A DNA stretch of 64,000 nucleotides, taken from G963665085 sp963665085. GTDB lineage: Bacteria > Bacteroidota > Bacteroidia > Bacteroidales > JAAAOM01. Of the stretch, positions 10,732 through 20,435 are shown in pieces. The position numbers were made by a program, and so were the translations under genes. The stretch is from assembly GCA_963665085.2 (NCBI GenBank), contig CAXXXS010000002.1:310001-374000 (forward strand). Reading direction: 5' to 3'. Every line of letters begins with the position of its first letter. The first letter of the stretch is position 1. Below the pieces are notes generated by a model. That model made no database searches and was not told where the DNA came from. It worked only from the letters and a program-made list of their open reading frames with translations.

Positions 10732-10964
10732 AAATTAATATTTGTAGACATTAATAATTACTGTTAACTAAAATATCACACCATCTAATAAAGCTTTCGC
10801 TTTTGTGTTATACTTTTTACTTTTCAATCTGTTATTACGGATATATAAACTCAAAGTTGAACTAAAAAAAAGAACTTATTACTAAATTGTGGTGAAAAGC
10901 TAATTTTCTTTGATCAACCTTCTATAACATTACCTGTAACAATGTCAAAATTAATCTTTACTAT

Positions 10965-12086
10965 TTAAGAAATCCATTTCATTCCCTTTGATAAAGCTAT
11001 TTCTTCATACTTTTTCAATTGAGATTGTGTAAACTGGTATATATCATCATCTCCTTTGTAAAACTTATAATACCAGGTACTAACAAACTCTATTGTTTCA
11101 TTATAATTAAGGTTTGGCTCCCATTTTAAATATAGATGAGCCTTTTCACAGTTTAACTTTAACAAACCAGCTTCATGAAAGGGAATATTATCTGTTACCT
11201 CAAAAGCTTCCTTTACATCTTTAAAATCCCAATATTTACTTAAATCTGTTAATAATCTTAAAACCGTATGATTTTGTTCTGAACGAGGTCCAAAATTAAA
11301 ACTATCACCATTGTGATTTGTTGTATCAAAATTATCGTAGAGGTATTCTGCTAACCTCAGATAACCGCTTAATGGTTCTAACACATGTTGCCATGGGCGA
11401 GTTGCTTTAGGACTTCGAATTGTAACTTTTTCACTTTTACTCCAAGACTTCATACAATCTACAACAATGCGATCTTTTGCCCAATCCCCACCTCCAATAA
11501 CATTTCCTGCTCTTGCTGATGCTAACCTGATATTGGGATGTTTATTCACAAAGAAAGAATGAAAATACGAATGAAAAATCAATTCAGCAGCACCTTTAGA
11601 ACCGCTATAGATATCTTTTCCGCCTAATTGATCTGTTTCTTTATATCCCCAGATCTGTTCTATATTCTCATAGCATTTATCACTTGTAATAATAACCGCT
11701 ACGCATTTATTTTTTAATTGCCGGATTGATTCCAAAACATGAGTTGTTCCTAAAACATTACTTGATATAGTATCAACAGGATCTGCATAGGATAAAGATA
11801 CGATTGGTTGAGCTGCTAAATGAAAAATAAAGTCTGGGGCAATTTCAGAAATCTTATTACTTAATTTTTCATAATCCCGAATATCAATATAAGTATGATT
11901 GATTTTAGACTCTAAATTTAACTCTTTAAACATTGATGGTTCTGTTGGTATCGTATTTGAAATACCATATACATCTGCATTCAAATTAAGTAACCAGGTT
12001 GTTAACCAAGATCCTTTAAATCCTGTATTGCCAGTTATTAAAACCTTTTTATTAGAAAAAATCCCTCCAAAAACTTTATTACTCAT
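10965..12086 (-). CDS. rfbG: CDP-glucose 4,6-dehydratase
   Basis: A 373-residue short-chain dehydrogenase/reductase that converts CDP-glucose to CDP-4-keto-6-deoxyglucose. The NAD-binding motif TGNTGFKGSWL is at residues 18-28 and is characteristic of RfbG. The dehydratase active-site TSDK is at 134-137 and the YxxxK pair is Y160/K164. It follows the epimerase gene by 20 bp, with rfbF just beyond, the usual CDP-deoxysugar grouping. Length is normal. The product would feed the surface glycan made by the downstream genes. Confidence 0.95.
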   Translation of the reverse strand: MSNKVFGGIFSNKKVLITGNTGFKGSWLTTWLLNLNADVYGISNTIPTEPSMFKELNLESKINHTYIDIRDYEKLSNKISEIAPDFIFHLAAQPIVSLSYADPVDTISSNVLGTTHVLESIRQLKNKCVAVIITSDKCYENIEQIWGYKETDQLGGKDIYSGSKGAAELIFHSYFHSFFVNKHPNIRLASARAGNVIGGGDWAKDRIVVDCMKSWSKSEKVTIRSPKATRPWQHVLEPLSGYLRLAEYLYDNFDTTNHNGDSFNFGPRSEQNHTVLRLLTDLSKYWDFKDVKEAFEVTDNIPFHEAGLLKLNCEKAHLYLKWEPNLNYNETIEFVSTWYYKFYKGDDDIYQFTQSQLKKYEEIALSKGMKWIS

Positions 12087-12106
12087 CGTTATGTTTAAAT
12101 TAAATT

Positions 12107-12640
12107 TTATTCATTTATAAAATCAGGAAAATTTGCATCTACCTCTGATAATATAGGATTATCAGTTGGCCAGTCAATATTAAAAAAAGGATCATTCCAC
12201 CTTATAACAGCATTATCATGAGGAGAATAATTTTCTGATACCATATAAAATGCACGTGTATTATCTTCTATCGTTAAAAAACCATGTGCAAATCCTTTAG
12301 GAATATACATCATTTTGTTATTCTCAGAACTTAACTCTATTTTAAAATATTTTCCAAATGTTTCTGAGCCCTTTCTAACATCAATAATTACATCCAATAG
12401 ACTTCCTTGTATACATCGAAAAAGTTTTATTTCTGCAGAATTTCCAGTCTGGTAATGCATCCCCCTAAGCGTGTACTTTTTCTCTGTGTGAGACATATTA
12501 GCTTGCAACATTTTAAAAGGCAAACCAGCATCTTCAAATTCACGAGAACAAAATGCTCTTGTAAAAAAACCCCTGTTATCCGCTATGGGTTGGATATCTA
12601 TAATATATGCCCCTTTTAACGGAGTTTCTGTGAATATCAT
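12107..12640 (-). CDS. RmlC-like 4-keto-6-deoxysugar 3,5-epimerase
   Basis: A 177-residue cupin of the dTDP-4-dehydrorhamnose 3,5-epimerase family. The base histidine is H62 (TLRGMHYQ), and both active-site tyrosines known from RmlC are present as Y132 (AFYMV) and Y138 (ENYSP). The motif PKGFAHGFL is also typical. No other dTDP-rhamnose gene is near. It lies between rfbF and rfbG, so the likely substrate is CDP-4-keto-6-deoxyglucose rather than the dTDP form; this is inferred from context. Spacing to its neighbours (42 and 20 bp) indicates one transcript. Confidence 0.88.
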   Translation of the reverse strand: MIFTETPLKGAYIIDIQPIADNRGFFTRAFCSREFEDAGLPFKMLQANMSHTEKKYTLRGMHYQTGNSAEIKLFRCIQGSLLDVIIDVRKGSETFGKYFKIELSSENNKMMYIPKGFAHGFLTIEDNTRAFYMVSENYSPHDNAVIRWNDPFFNIDWPTDNPILSEVDANFPDFINE

Positions 12641-12682
12641 TAATATTTTATTTACTTATAAATTTAGTCTATTTTATGTCTT

Positions 12683-13465
12683 TCACCAAACCTTCCAAGG
12701 AGCTACATTATTTGCCCACATCTCCTCTAAAACATTCTTATCCCTTAATGTGTCCATGGGTTGCCAAAAACCAGTATGTTTGAACGCAAATAAATTACCT
12801 GTATTTGCTAATTCTTCTAATGGTTTTTTCTCAAAAACAGTAGTATCATCATCAATCAGGTCAAGAACCTCAGGCTCTAAAACAAAATAACCTCCGTTTA
12901 TCCAGGCAGAACCATCGGAATCTCCTTTAGGTTTTTCTTTAAAATAATTGATTTGTGATTCATCTCCTCTTAACGTAAAAACGCCAAATCTTCCTGGCTG
13001 TCTTACAGAAGTTAAAGTAGCTTTTTTACCATGATTCCTGTGAAACATAATTAATTCAGCAATATTTACATCGCTAACTCCATCTCCATAAGTCAAGCAG
13101 AACGTTTCATCTCCAATATATTTTGCTACTCTTTTTACTCTCCCCCCGGTCATCGTATTTTCCCCGGTATCTACCAAAGTCACACTCCAAGGTTCAGAAT
13201 TCATACTATGAACTTTCATATTATTGCTTATCATATCAAAAGTAACATCAGCATTATGAAGGAAATAATTTGAAAAATATTCTTTTATCACATAACCTTT
13301 ATATCCACAACATATAATAAAATCAGTAATACCATAGTGTGAATAAGTTTTCATAATATGCCAAAGTATTGGTTTACCACCTATTTCGACCATAGGTTTT
13401 GGTCTGATTCCACTTTCTTCACTAATACGGGTTCCGAAACCACCGGCTAGGATTACAGCTTTCAT
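12683..13465 (-). CDS. rfbF: Glucose-1-phosphate cytidylyltransferase
   Basis: A 260-residue nucleotidyltransferase that makes CDP-glucose from glucose-1-phosphate and CTP, the entry step to CDP-deoxysugars. The N-terminal signature is MKAVILAGGFGTRISEES followed by RPKPMVEIGGKPILW. The conserved YGDGVSDVNI (metal/sugar site) and the C-terminal FWQPMDTLRDK are family-typical. It is the first gene of the minus-strand polysaccharide locus and is divergent from the DUF6702 gene. Confidence 0.95.
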   Translation of the reverse strand: MKAVILAGGFGTRISEESGIRPKPMVEIGGKPILWHIMKTYSHYGITDFIICCGYKGYVIKEYFSNYFLHNADVTFDMISNNMKVHSMNSEPWSVTLVDTGENTMTGGRVKRVAKYIGDETFCLTYGDGVSDVNIAELIMFHRNHGKKATLTSVRQPGRFGVFTLRGDESQINYFKEKPKGDSDGSAWINGGYFVLEPEVLDLIDDDTTVFEKKPLEELANTGNLFAFKHTGFWQPMDTLRDKNVLEEMWANNVAPWKVW

Positions 13466-13559
13466 TTGATTTTCTTTTTTAATTTTTACCGAAGTTGAAT
13501 TATTTTTTTAATTTACAAAAGTCATTTTTTATAAATCTTTCAACAAACATGATTAAATG

Positions 13560-13589
13560 TTAAAAACATTATCTAAACAATGTTTTTAA
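13560..13589. repeat. 11-bp inverted repeat in the rfbF / DUF6702 divergent promoter region
   Basis: The arms TTAAAAACATT (13560-13570) and AATGTTTTTAA (13579-13589) are perfectly complementary around an 8-nt loop. The site sits about 95 bp upstream of rfbF and 50 bp upstream of the DUF6702 gene. It may be an operator, or a weak AT-rich terminator. Confidence 0.4.
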
Positions 13590-13640
13590 TATTTAAAGTC
13601 TATATTTTTACACCTACAATCAATTTTTTGTTATAATAAA

Positions 13641-14120
13641 ATGTTAGTTTTTATTCTATTATCAAACCTGATGTTTTTAATGCATCCAATACATCTATCT
13701 ATTACAAATATCTCTCAAGTTAATGATAAAAATCGATTTGAGGTATCCGTAAGGCTTTTTCGTGATGATCTAGAGATGATCATTAACCATAAATATGAAC
13801 AAAATATTGTTTTGACAGATGAAAACATCTCTGATGTTGAAGAAATCTTTGTAAACAAATACATCAACGACATGTTAATCTTCAAAGAAGATGATACCCT
13901 TTTAGATAAAAAAAATATCTCAATAGAATTTGATGATCTTATGATAGTTGCTTCATTTATATTAAATTATTCGAACGATATCTCTACATTGGATGTAAGA
14001 AACACACTTATGATGGATGCTTTTAGAGACCAAAAGAACTTACTGATTATCAATAGTAACAAAAAAGAAAAAGGATATCAATTTACTTTAGATAACTACC
14101 AACAAAAAATTGTGCTATAA
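13641..14120 (+). CDS. DUF6702-family secreted protein
   Basis: A 159-residue protein with a short hydrophobic N-terminus acting as a signal peptide, followed by HPIHLSITNI and 'EVSVRLFRDDLE'. This pattern is typical of DUF6702, a Bacteroidota family of unknown function whose members start near a conserved His-Pro after the signal peptide. No catalytic motif is evident. It is followed 46 bp later by the type B T9SS protein on the same strand, which may indicate cotranscription. Confidence 0.72.
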   Translation: MLVFILLSNLMFLMHPIHLSITNISQVNDKNRFEVSVRLFRDDLEMIINHKYEQNIVLTDENISDVEEIFVNKYINDMLIFKEDDTLLDKKNISIEFDDLMIVASFILNYSNDISTLDVRNTLMMDAFRDQKNLLIINSNKKEKGYQFTLDNYQQKIVL

Positions 14121-14166
14121 AACACACATAAGAACGGTACTAAATTTGTAGATTTGTGAACTTGTG

Positions 14167-16794
14167 ATGAAAAAATTAACCTCTATATTATCTTCTCTTC
14201 TAATTCCCTTTATCTCGGTACTTGCAACACACAACCGGGCGGGAGAAATTACTTATACGCAGATTTCTGAACTCACATATGAAATTACTATTACAACCTT
14301 TACATATACCGAAAGTGCTGCAGATAGAGACCAGCTGGAAGTTGACTGGGGCGATAACACAAACTCTGTAGCTCCAAGAATATCTAAAGTAAGATTACCC
14401 GATTATTATTATCACAATAAATATAAGGCAACACATACATTTCCAGGACCAGGATCTTATGAAATTGTTGTTCAAGATCCCAATAGAAACTTAGGGGTAG
14501 TCAACATTCCAAACTCTGTTAATGTTATTTTCTCAATAAAAACAACATTAATAATAAATCCCAATGTTGGTTATAACAACACTCCTGTTTTGCTTAATTA
14601 CCCCATTGACAAAGCTGCAAAAGGTAAAATATTTATACATAACCCTGCTGCTTTTGATTATGATGGGGATTCTATTTCATACAGCCTAACAGTTTGTACA
14701 GGAGAAGACGGTATCCCTATTTCTGACTATTCCTACCCGGATGCAACAAATTCTTTAACCGTTGATTCTATTACTGGTGATTTAATTTGGGACACTCCTA
14801 CTGAAACAGGAATTTATAATATTGCCATGGATATTACTGAATGGCGAAGTGGAATAAAAATCGGTAATATCATTCGCGACATGCAAGTAGAAGTTGTTGA
14901 GACTGATAATACTCCCCCTGTTAATGAAGAAATTGGGGATATTTGTGTAATCGCCGGCGATACAATAAATTTTACGATTTCAGCCACTGATGCAGATAAT
15001 GATAAAGTTAAACAATCTGCTGTTGGAGGTTCTTTCGTTGTGGATTCTCCTTCTACTTTTACAACATTGGAAAGCGGAGACGGTTATTCTGTTGCTGATT
15101 TTGAATGGATTACCTCCTGTTCGCATGTTAGGGATGAAGCATATTATGTCGTTTACAAATCAGAAGATTACTACATTCTTAGTAGAAATGATACATTAAA
15201 AACAGTTGATATTGATAATTTTAATATTCGGGTATTAGGAGCACCACCGGAAAACCTAGTGGCTTATCCTAGTATTGATTCAATAAAAGTTTATTGGGAT
15301 ACGTATCCTTGTTCAAATATTACTGCTTTTAAAATTTTCAGGGCTGAAGGAATTGTAAACTTTGTTCCAGATTCGTGTAGCAATGAAATTCCTTATGAAC
15401 TAGGTTTTGAAGAAGTAGGTGAAGTATCTTCAGAGCAAAACTTTTTTGTCGACAGTAAATCTAACGGACTTGAACAAGGTTCTGAATTCTCCTATATTGT
15501 TGCTGCTATTTTTGAAAATGAAACACAAAGTATTCCATCGTTACCGGTTGTTTCTTCTTTACTTCAGGGAGTACCAGCTATCTTACAGGTTAGCGTTGAG
15601 AATATTGGAGAATCAGATGGAGTTATTCAGGTTGCCTGGATGCATCCACCACAAGAACTAATTGATTCTCTTGATGGAGGCGCACCTTATCAATATGAAT
15701 TACTTAGAGCAACACCTGACGATATTGAAAATTTTAAAATATTAAAAACTTACTCTGATCTTAATGATACCATATACCTTGATCAATCTATAAACACACT
15801 TCTATATCCTTATTATTATCAGGTAAATTTATATTATACAAGCTCAGAAACAGGAAAATTAGAACTGGCGAGTAATGGAGGTATGGCTTCTAGTACTTAT
15901 CTTAAAATTTCACCTTCTGATAATGCAAATAAAATTGAATATTTAAAAGACGCTGCCTGGAGAAACATTACAGACTCTGTCTTTTTATACAATAATGTCC
16001 CAACTGAATTAATCGATGTTATTAATGGAACTAATTCTTACGTACATTCCGGACTTACGAATGGGAAAGAATATACTTACCAATTAATTGGACTTAGTCA
16101 ATATGATGTTGATTCTACTGTCTATTTTACAATAAATAAAACCCATATAAATTCAGGGACGCCAATTGATACGGTCCCTCCTTGCTCCCCGGAATTTAAT
16201 GTTGAATCTCTTTGTGATAGCGCTTACAACCTAATTCAATGGAATTTACCCGAAGATTGCACCGAAGATGAAATAATTGCTTATAATATATATTATAGCT
16301 CAACCGAGAATGAGGATACAGAATTAATCGAGACAATTGAAAATCCCGCTGTATCTTCCTATAAACACTATAGTGAAATAAGTTTAGCCGGGTGTTATCA
16401 TGTCACTGCAGTTGATTCAGTTGGAAATGAAAGTCCTAAAATTTCAAAAATTTGCATTGACGTATGTAACTTTTTTGAACTACCCAATGTCTTTTCTCCG
16501 AACGGAGACAACATCAATGATATTTATAAATCTCTTAACATCAATAATTTTGTTAAAGAGGTAGACATGAAAATATTTAACAGATGGGGAAATCTTGTTT
16601 ATGAAACAACTGATCCTGATATTAATTGGGATGGAAGGCATAAAGACAACAATAAGCTGGTTTCTCCTGGTGTTTATTACTATATATGCGATGTTTATGA
16701 ACCTCGCATTACCGGGCTATATTTAAGAAACATTACGGGTTTTATTCATGTTTATAGTGGCGATGACAATACAGAAAATCAAACATCAGAATAG
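14167..16794 (+). CDS. Type B T9SS cargo protein with gliding-associated (CHU_C) C-terminus
   Basis: An approximately 875-residue secreted protein. The ATG at 14167 is preferred over the GTG one codon earlier. A signal peptide (MKKLTSILSSLLIPFISVLA) is followed by THNRAGEITY, an N-terminal module common in long Bacteroidota surface proteins, then Ig/PKD-like and fibronectin-III-like domains. The final about 95 residues (FELPNVFSPNGDNINDIY... FNRWGNLVYET... NWDGRH) are a type B sorting domain of the CHU_C kind, so T9SS should export it. It is followed 3 bp later by a secreted TPR protein, suggesting a functional pair. Substrate unknown. Confidence 0.87.
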   Translation: MKKLTSILSSLLIPFISVLATHNRAGEITYTQISELTYEITITTFTYTESAADRDQLEVDWGDNTNSVAPRISKVRLPDYYYHNKYKATHTFPGPGSYEIVVQDPNRNLGVVNIPNSVNVIFSIKTTLIINPNVGYNNTPVLLNYPIDKAAKGKIFIHNPAAFDYDGDSISYSLTVCTGEDGIPISDYSYPDATNSLTVDSITGDLIWDTPTETGIYNIAMDITEWRSGIKIGNIIRDMQVEVVETDNTPPVNEEIGDICVIAGDTINFTISATDADNDKVKQSAVGGSFVVDSPSTFTTLESGDGYSVADFEWITSCSHVRDEAYYVVYKSEDYYILSRNDTLKTVDIDNFNIRVLGAPPENLVAYPSIDSIKVYWDTYPCSNITAFKIFRAEGIVNFVPDSCSNEIPYELGFEEVGEVSSEQNFFVDSKSNGLEQGSEFSYIVAAIFENETQSIPSLPVVSSLLQGVPAILQVSVENIGESDGVIQVAWMHPPQELIDSLDGGAPYQYELLRATPDDIENFKILKTYSDLNDTIYLDQSINTLLYPYYYQVNLYYTSSETGKLELASNGGMASSTYLKISPSDNANKIEYLKDAAWRNITDSVFLYNNVPTELIDVINGTNSYVHSGLTNGKEYTYQLIGLSQYDVDSTVYFTINKTHINSGTPIDTVPPCSPEFNVESLCDSAYNLIQWNLPEDCTEDEIIAYNIYYSSTENEDTELIETIENPAVSSYKHYSEISLAGCYHVTAVDSVGNESPKISKICIDVCNFFELPNVFSPNGDNINDIYKSLNINNFVKEVDMKIFNRWGNLVYETTDPDINWDGRHKDNNKLVSPGVYYYICDVYEPRITGLYLRNITGFIHVYSGDDNTENQTSE

Positions 16795-16797
16795 TTA

Positions 16798-17997
16798 ATG
16801 AGAAATTTCTTTATAATAATATTACTTCTATCAACATTTATTTCCTATTCCCAGGAAAGAAATGAGACATATATTCTCGCTATTGCAAACATTGAAAAAA
16901 ATGCTTTTCAGGAAGCAATTAATCTATTAAATGAACTAATTGCTCAAGAACCAAACAAGGCTGAATACTATATTCAAAGAGGAAATGCTTTTTTTGCCAA
17001 TAGAAATTATAATGATGCGAAAAACGATTTTATTCAAGCAAATGATTTAAAATCAAGTATTGCTAGTTTTGAGCTTGCAAAAACGTATGCTGAATTGCAT
17101 CAACCAGAGTTGATGCTTATTGAACTTGAGAACCATCTCAAATCAAGTTATAAAAAAGATAAAGCATTAATAATGTCTGATGCTTCATTTACGATATATG
17201 AGCGAGAAAAAATCTGGGAAGATTTCTGGAAACAGGAATGGTATAATAGTCAGGATCTACTTATCGATGAGATTGAATTTGAGTTAAAATACAATCATTA
17301 TAACGAAGCCTTAACTAAAGCAAACCTAAAGCTCAAGAAAAGCAAAAACAATCACAGGATATTAGCTTTACGAGGTGAAGCATTAGCAGCTTTAGGCGAT
17401 TATCCCAGCGCAATTAAGGACTTTTCCAGTGCCATTAAACTCAATAAAAGGACAGAAAATTATTATATCCAACGAGCAAAAAGTTATATTGAAACCGAAA
17501 AATATAAAAATGCAGCTGAAGATCTAGAAACAGCTTTAAACTTAAATCCGGCAAACTTTGATAATTACAAGACTCTTGCAATGGCATATGCAAAAGATGG
17601 AAATATTGAAAAAGCTGAAGAAAATTTAAATTTCTATCTTACATTTTTTGAGAACGACAAGGATGCATCACTTTTATTTGGTAAAATTTATCTTGATGCA
17701 AATCAACCATTAAAGGCCCTACCCTATCTAAATAAATGCCTGGAAAATGACAAAACCAATCCAGAATATTTCACAATGAGGGGCAATGCATATATGCAAA
17801 CAAAAACCTATCAGTATGCCATAAAAGATTATTCAATGGCTTTAGACTTAGAGCCCAATGATGCAGACGCATATCTTAACAAAGGCATTGCCCGTCAAAA
17901 ACTTGGAGATCAAGATGGTGCTTGCTCCGATTGGAAAAAAGCTGATCGACTAGGTTCAAAAAAAGCCCGGGAATATTTACTTGAATCCTGTCAATAA
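16798..17997 (+). CDS. Secreted tetratricopeptide-repeat protein
   Basis: A 399-residue protein with an N-terminal signal peptide (MRNFFIIILLLSTFISYSQ). It then consists of TPR units at about 25-90 and 160-390, visible as repeats such as 'ALRGEALAALGDYPSAIKDFSSAI' split over helix pairs and 'AYLNKGIARQKLGDQDGACSDW'. TPR arrays mediate protein-protein contacts, and no enzymatic motif is present. It starts 3 bp after the preceding T9SS protein, so they are almost surely cotranscribed. It is probably periplasmic. Confidence 0.85.
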   Translation: MRNFFIIILLLSTFISYSQERNETYILAIANIEKNAFQEAINLLNELIAQEPNKAEYYIQRGNAFFANRNYNDAKNDFIQANDLKSSIASFELAKTYAELHQPELMLIELENHLKSSYKKDKALIMSDASFTIYEREKIWEDFWKQEWYNSQDLLIDEIEFELKYNHYNEALTKANLKLKKSKNNHRILALRGEALAALGDYPSAIKDFSSAIKLNKRTENYYIQRAKSYIETEKYKNAAEDLETALNLNPANFDNYKTLAMAYAKDGNIEKAEENLNFYLTFFENDKDASLLFGKIYLDANQPLKALPYLNKCLENDKTNPEYFTMRGNAYMQTKTYQYAIKDYSMALDLEPNDADAYLNKGIARQKLGDQDGACSDWKKADRLGSKKAREYLLESCQ

Positions 17998-18034
17998 TTA
18001 TTATTCCTTTAATTTATAAGTAGTTTTGCCTATT

Positions 18035-18550
18035 ATGGAATTATCATTCAAACACAAAAAGATACTAGAAGATTTATATTCAACAAAAGAAACGATAGTT
18101 ATTTCTGCCTTAAAAGAATTGCGTCAAAGCGGGGATAACAGTGTTATTCCTTATTTAATTGATTTATTTGTAAATTCAACCAGTGATAAAGTTAAGTCTG
18201 AAACAGAAAATTTCTTAATAGACTTAAAAGACGATAAAGCAGCTAAACCACTCTCTGATGCCCTTAAAGATTCCAGGTATAAAAATAAACTGGAACAATT
18301 AACATCTATTTGCTGGCAGGCAGATTTAGATTTCTCTCCCTATATTGATACTTTTACGGAAATTGCAATCATAGGAGATTATCAAACATCTATTGAGGCC
18401 TATAGTGTAATTGAAGAATCGCTCCCAAATCTATCCCAACAGGATATACAAAAACACATTTCCTATCTCAAAGAAAAAATCACAAAACTAAATGAAGATA
18501 AAATCCCTTTAATTAGGGAACTTATTATTTCTTTAGAAAATGCTCTGTGA
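18035..18550 (+). CDS. HEAT-repeat-like cytoplasmic protein
   Basis: A protein of about 171 residues, all helical in character, with HEAT-like units near the N-terminus (ALKELRQSGDNSVIPYLIDLF and KAAKPLSDALKD). There is no signal peptide or membrane segment. The ATG at 18035 is preferred; an in-frame TTG three codons upstream also exists. Function unknown; a scaffolding role is a guess from the repeat type. It ends 4 bp before the convergent dihydroorotate-dehydrogenase-like gene. Confidence 0.75.
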   Translation: MELSFKHKKILEDLYSTKETIVISALKELRQSGDNSVIPYLIDLFVNSTSDKVKSETENFLIDLKDDKAAKPLSDALKDSRYKNKLEQLTSICWQADLDFSPYIDTFTEIAIIGDYQTSIEAYSVIEESLPNLSQQDIQKHISYLKEKITKLNEDKIPLIRELIISLENAL

Positions 18551-18554
18551 GTTT

Positions 18555-19532
18555 TTATTGATAATTTGAAAAATATTTCATGAATTGAGCCCGCTCATAA
18601 ACAGTTGGATCTGCTATTTTCTTATAGCTCATTTTTCCTCTGAATTCATCAATAGAATTGTAGTTATTAGTTTTCATCCACTGTTCTATATCATTGAGTA
18701 TTTGTTTTATGTACCCAGAACCATTTTTATATAAAACAGAACAGATTTGTGTAACTGTGGCACCAGCCAGAAGTTGCTTTATTACAGCTTCCCCGCTATG
18801 TATCCCTGTTGATGCTGCTATATCAATTTTATCAATCTTACCAGATACAATCCCAACCCAACGTAAGGATTGCCTGATGTCTGCATAAGAACTAAAAACT
18901 TCCGCAGAAACTATTTTATTATTCTTAATATCAATATCAGGAGCATAAAAACGATTAAAAAGCACAACTCCATCAACCTTTCTAATGTATAGTTGATTAA
19001 CAACACGAAGAAGATTCGTGAAATTATTACCTAATTTAAATGCAACAGGAATGGTAATAATTTCTTTAATTTTTGTAGCAAGTTCAAAATAGGTTGACTC
19101 ATAAACATCTGCTTTTGAATCAAAATCTTTAGGTAAGTAAAACACATTAATCTCAAGCGCATCTGCCCCGGCATCCTGGATCTTCGATGCAAATTCTATC
19201 CATTCTTCAGAAGAAACGCAATTAATGGATGCAATAACAGGAATAGCAACTTCTTTTTTTGTGCCTTCAATTAGCTTTAAATAATCATTTACAGAACTAT
19301 TACGCACATAAAAATTCACATAATCATCGGCTTCAGGGTAATCGCTTGTTTCAGAAAGTTTTTGAGCTTCATGAACAATCTGCTCTTCAAAAAGTGATTT
19401 TAAGACTACTGCCCCTGCTCCATTTTCCTCAAGTTTTTTTATCTTTTCAACGGAGTTTGTTAATCCAGAACTACTTACAATTATTGGATTTTTAAGTTCA
19501 AGTCCTAAATACTTCGTTTTCAAACTGATCAT
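18555..19532 (-). CDS. Dihydroorotate-dehydrogenase-like flavoprotein
   Basis: A 325-residue TIM-barrel FMN protein of the dihydroorotate dehydrogenase family (MISLKTKYLGLELKNPIIVSSSG...). The conserved asparagine segment appears as 'LEINVFYLPKDFD', where genuine DHODs usually have N-x-S-C/S-P-N. The lysine segment VAFKLGNNFTNL and a C-terminal phosphate-binding region (IHSGEAVIKQLLAGAT) are kept. The missing Ser/Cys-Pro-Asn loop makes true pyrimidine-pathway activity uncertain. It reads in the same direction as the YggS gene, 5 bp behind it. Confidence 0.82.
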   Translation of the reverse strand: MISLKTKYLGLELKNPIIVSSSGLTNSVEKIKKLEENGAGAVVLKSLFEEQIVHEAQKLSETSDYPEADDYVNFYVRNSSVNDYLKLIEGTKKEVAIPVIASINCVSSEEWIEFASKIQDAGADALEINVFYLPKDFDSKADVYESTYFELATKIKEIITIPVAFKLGNNFTNLLRVVNQLYIRKVDGVVLFNRFYAPDIDIKNNKIVSAEVFSSYADIRQSLRWVGIVSGKIDKIDIAASTGIHSGEAVIKQLLAGATVTQICSVLYKNGSGYIKQILNDIEQWMKTNNYNSIDEFRGKMSYKKIADPTVYERAQFMKYFSNYQ

Positions 19533-19537
19533 ACCTA

Positions 19538-20218
19538 TTAATTTTTATAATTACGTTCTCCAAATATTAAACTGCCAATTCTAACCATAGTGCTTCCTTC
19601 CTCAATAGCTATCAAATAATCTCCAGACATCCCCATTGAAATTTCTTTAAAAGAATTTTCAGTACTAAAATACTTTTCTTTTATTTCTTGGAAAAAAGTA
19701 AATAAAGTCGAAAACTCATTTCTAATCTGTTCTAGATCATCAGTATACGTAGCCATCCCCATTAATCCAACAATATTAATATTCTCTAATTTTGATAATT
19801 GTTCATCCTCAAGAATATTAATACAATCTTCTTTTGTCAATCCAAATTTTGAGTCTTCTTCCGCAATATGAACCTGTAACAAAACATCAATAACGCGTGA
19901 ATTCTTTTTTGCCTCATTATTGATTGTTGCTAATAGTTTTAGACTATCAACTGCATGAATCAATGAAATAAATGATGCAATATATTTAACCTTATTGGTC
20001 TGTAAATGACCTATATAATGCCATTCTATATCTTTAGGAAGATCTTCATATTTTTTGGTTAGCTCCTGAACCTTATTCTCGCCAAATATTTTCTGCCCCA
20101 AATTATATGCTTCAAGAATTTCAGTCCCTGGTTTTGTTTTTGAAATCGCAACCAGTTTTACATTCGGAGGAATACTTTCTTTTATTTTTTTAAAATTTTC
20201 AACTAACATTAGTAGCAT
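19538..20218 (-). CDS. yggS: YggS-family pyridoxal-phosphate homeostasis protein
   Basis: A 226-residue alanine-racemase-fold protein that binds PLP and buffers vitamin B6. The PLP lysine lies in LVAISKTKPG; GENKVQEL, HYIGHLQTNKVKYI, SKFGLT and the C-terminal 'SMGMSGDYLIAIEEGSTMVRIGSLIFG' are all family signatures. Either the ATG at 20218 or the one at 20209 (MLVENFKKIK) could be the start; the second fits the family length better. It is divergent from mdh. Confidence 0.93.
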   Translation of the reverse strand: MLLMLVENFKKIKESIPPNVKLVAISKTKPGTEILEAYNLGQKIFGENKVQELTKKYEDLPKDIEWHYIGHLQTNKVKYIASFISLIHAVDSLKLLATINNEAKKNSRVIDVLLQVHIAEEDSKFGLTKEDCINILEDEQLSKLENINIVGLMGMATYTDDLEQIRNEFSTLFTFFQEIKEKYFSTENSFKEISMGMSGDYLIAIEEGSTMVRIGSLIFGERNYKN

Positions 20219-20354
20219 TAAAATTGGTATCCAAAAATATAAATATTATTGATTTTAAACAGTGCTAATAATCACAAAGCAAAAAATATAAGACAATTTA
20301 CTGGCGTCAACCATAAAAAATTGTTAACTTTATGATTATTCTGCGTATAAAAAT

Positions 20355-20383
20355 TTTGATAATTCCTAATTTTTATAGTTTTG
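20355..20383 (+). promoter_or_regulatory. Putative Bacteroidota-type promoter of mdh
   Basis: TTTG at 20355-20358 and TAGTTTTG at 20376-20383 match the -33 TTTG and -7 TAnnTTTG elements of Bacteroidota housekeeping promoters, with a 17-bp spacer (slightly short). The -7 box is about 52 bp upstream of the mdh start. Confidence 0.6.
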
Positions 20384-20435
20384 CGTTTTAAATATCAATT
20401 CGTTCATTCTATAATCATTTAAATATATTTAAATT

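Noticed and set aside
12107..12640. Suspected loss of a catalytic tyrosine in the RmlC-like epimerase
   Set aside because: Careful counting shows H62, Y132 and Y138 all present; the apparent gap came from comparing with the wrong Tyr of the NYY motif in other RmlC proteins.
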